This document shows, piece by piece, positions 20,768-22,314 of a DNA stretch of 22,314 nt. The position numbers and the translations under genes were made by a program. Where the stretch lies: positions 1 to 22,314 of the forward strand of contig MIQB01000030.1 of assembly GCA_002890585.1 (NCBI GenBank). Direction: 5' to 3'. The stretch's first letter is position 1. Every line of letters starts with the position of its first letter. This DNA is from Tannerella sp. oral taxon 808. Its GTDB lineage: Bacteria; Bacteroidota; Bacteroidia; Bacteroidales; Tannerellaceae. The notes below the pieces were generated by a model that was not told where the DNA came from, searched no databases, and saw only the letters and a list, made by a program, of their open reading frames with translations.

Positions 20768-22314
20768 ATGTGGAGCAACGAGGATCAGAACTGCAAGCCC
20801 AAGGTGCAATACGGCCTGACGGTGGCCGAAGACTTCCTGCGCTCCCTCTCGGGCATCGGGGCGACGACGAACGTCTTCATGCCGGGCGACTACATCCCGG
20901 TCGAGGACGAGGCGCTGGGCGTGAAGCACTCCGTGCGGGTGCAGTCCTTCACGCGCGACTTGCTCCGCCCCTACAGCTACTCCCTGACGCTCTCGGACAC
21001 GACGACCACCTCCATCCTGAACCGCATCATCTCTGACCAGATCGAGACGGATAAGATCATCCGCATGAATAACATCAAAGACCCCGCCACGGCGCGTGCC
21101 AATTGGCGCCGCTCGCGGGAGGTGATGGCCGCCGTCTTCGATCCGGAGGGCAACTACTACACGGCTAAGATCCGCCCGCAATCGATCGACACCGTGGCCC
21201 TGTCGGTGGGGGCTAAGTCGATGCAGTTCGGGCTGACCAATACGGTGTTTGAGCCCAACTATGGGGGCAATGCGAATGTGATACGCGTCCAGGGCGGGGT
21301 GCTGACGCATTACACGATCGATGAATCGAAGGCGCGCTCCTGGACGCTGGCCGACGGACAGGCGACGCTCGACGATGCATCCAGCCCCTACTACGTCTAT
21401 GCCAAATGCCAGCGGGCGGGCGCGGGCGGGGTGATCATCTTCACCAAGGAGCAAATCCGGGTGGATCAGGATCCGGCCTACTACCACTTCTGGATTGGCA
21501 TCCTTAACTCGGTGGATAAGGAAAAGAAGGCGCGCGCCTTTGCGCCGATGTATGGCTTTACGATGATCAACGGGCGGTTTATTAAGACGGGGCGCATCCA
21601 GTCGGCCGACGGGGAAACGTATTTCGATCTGGACGCGGGCGAGATCGGTGGCAACATCAAGATCAAGGGCAACTCGGACTACGCCACCAAGACGGAGCTC
21701 AAGGTGCTCTCCGACCGCATCCACGGCGAGGTGGGGCAGATCAATACCAAGCTGGGGGGGACGCGCGACGAACTCGCAGCCTTGCAACAATGGTCTAAAG
21801 ACATGGTCGACACGCTTAAGACGCGCCAAAACACGGCCGAGGATAAGATCTATCGCCTACAGACGGCCGGGTTCCTGACCACCGCCCAGGGCAACGCCCT
21901 CTACGCCTCGGCCGAGCTGGCCAATGGCACCAAAATAGCCAGCTACATCACCCAGAGCCCGACGGCGATTAATATGATCTCTCGCAACATCAATATCGAT
22001 GCCTCGGTCACGTTCGGCAATTTCAAGGAAGACAACGCCCAGAAGCTGGCCGCCGTCAACCGGCGCGTGGGGAATGCGGAGAGCGCGATCAGCCAGCAGA
22101 ACCAAGCCATCAACGAGGCCAAGAATGGCACCGTGGATCTGAACCGCGTCCGTTACGGCAACCGCACCATCATCGACCGCGGCAAGATCATTACCTCGCT
22201 GATCGATACGGATAATTTGAAGGTCAGGGAGGCGGCAAGCATTGGGGGGTTCCGTATTGTAAACACCGCCTTATACGGTAACAGAGCTGGCTGTAGTACC
22301 AGCATCGATACGGC
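20768..22314 (+). CDS. Phage tail tip/fibre protein, C-terminal part, apparently 5'-truncated and running off the window
   Basis: An open frame of 515 codons reaches the right edge with no stop. An in-frame TAA lies at 20744-20746; ATG 20768 is the first ATG (GTG 20750 is possible). The protein reads like the later part of large Bacteroidetes phage tail proteins: NVFMPGDYIPVEDEALGV, SFTRDLLRPYSYSLTLSDT, then a sandwich domain, QSADGETYFDLDAGEIGGNI at about residues 278-297, a coiled coil at about 309-370, and GRIIT/GGF-type segments near the end. In intact homologues I would expect several hundred residues before the VEDEALGV region, so the gene looks decapitated. No signal peptide, other phage gene or integrase is seen. 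A 355-codon open frame on the minus strand is its antisense shadow. Confidence 0.72.
   Translation, partial: MWSNEDQNCKPKVQYGLTVAEDFLRSLSGIGATTNVFMPGDYIPVEDEALGVKHSVRVQSFTRDLLRPYSYSLTLSDTTTTSILNRIISDQIETDKIIRMNNIKDPATARANWRRSREVMAAVFDPEGNYYTAKIRPQSIDTVALSVGAKSMQFGLTNTVFEPNYGGNANVIRVQGGVLTHYTIDESKARSWTLADGQATLDDASSPYYVYAKCQRAGAGGVIIFTKEQIRVDQDPAYYHFWIGILNSVDKEKKARAFAPMYGFTMINGRFIKTGRIQSADGETYFDLDAGEIGGNIKIKGNSDYATKTELKVLSDRIHGEVGQINTKLGGTRDELAALQQWSKDMVDTLKTRQNTAEDKIYRLQTAGFLTTAQGNALYASAELANGTKIASYITQSPTAINMISRNINIDASVTFGNFKEDNAQKLAAVNRRVGNAESAISQQNQAINEAKNGTVDLNRVRYGNRTIIDRGKIITSLIDTDNLKVREAASIGGFRIVNTALYGNRAGCSTSIDT

Noticed and set aside
20762..21829. 355-codon minus-strand frame opposite the phage tail gene
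   Set aside because: Its composition (His, Arg and Val rich, no domain) is that of a shadow; the plus-strand frame has recognisable tail-protein segments.

Overview
The window looks like a Bacteroidales chromosome or contig, most like Tannerella and its relatives. The evidence is a SusC/SusD pair, HicA/HicB proteins of the Bacteroidetes type, a secreted dipeptidyl peptidase IV like that of Porphyromonas/Tannerella, TAnnTTTG promoter boxes, a Bacteroidetes-style tail protein and GC-rich coding sequence with mostly C-ending codons. The genus is inference.

Layout. (1) 1-4677: SusC-type TonB-dependent transporter with its SusD lipoprotein, closed by a strong terminator. The first 55 bases of the SusC frame are not SusC: they are an exact reverse complement of 6782-6836. 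(2) 4834-7222: an accessory island with a promoter, hicB, hicA, a second hicB, a 41-bp tandem array, a DUF6261-like protein with a repetitive Pro/Lys tail, an orphan ribbon-helix-helix protein and a terminator. (3) 7242-10289: a beta-ketoacyl synthase and a CrtI-like FAD oxidoreductase, each preceded by an almost identical leader of small GC hairpins separated by TAACTACC. (4) 10367-13484: secreted DPP IV translationally coupled to lipoyl synthase LipA, ended by a UUCG-loop terminator. (5) 13485-13971: non-coding, mostly an eight-unit 42-bp array bounded by inverted repeats. (6) 13972-18786, minus strand: a tight operon mtaB, LpxL/HtrB-type acyltransferase, GH95-like lipoprotein. (7) 18787-19330: non-coding divergent region with an 18-bp perfect palindrome and a six-unit 41-bp array. 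(8) 19331-20608: exported protein with a carboxypeptidase-regulatory-like domain. (9) 20768 to the window end: a phage tail protein frame, open to the right edge, with an apparently missing N-terminal part and no other phage gene in view.

What stands out: three tandem arrays of unrelated sequence share a 41-42 bp period and each carries one dyad per unit; hicA is flanked by 71-bp perfect direct repeats formed by the ends of two hicB genes; the hairpin/TAACTACC leaders mark two lipid or polyene-type genes; and the GH95 protein keeps the fold signatures but has lost most of the catalytic residues expected for the family. I did not find a complete new defence or biosynthetic system; the best candidates for something undescribed are the repeat architectures and the GH95 variant.
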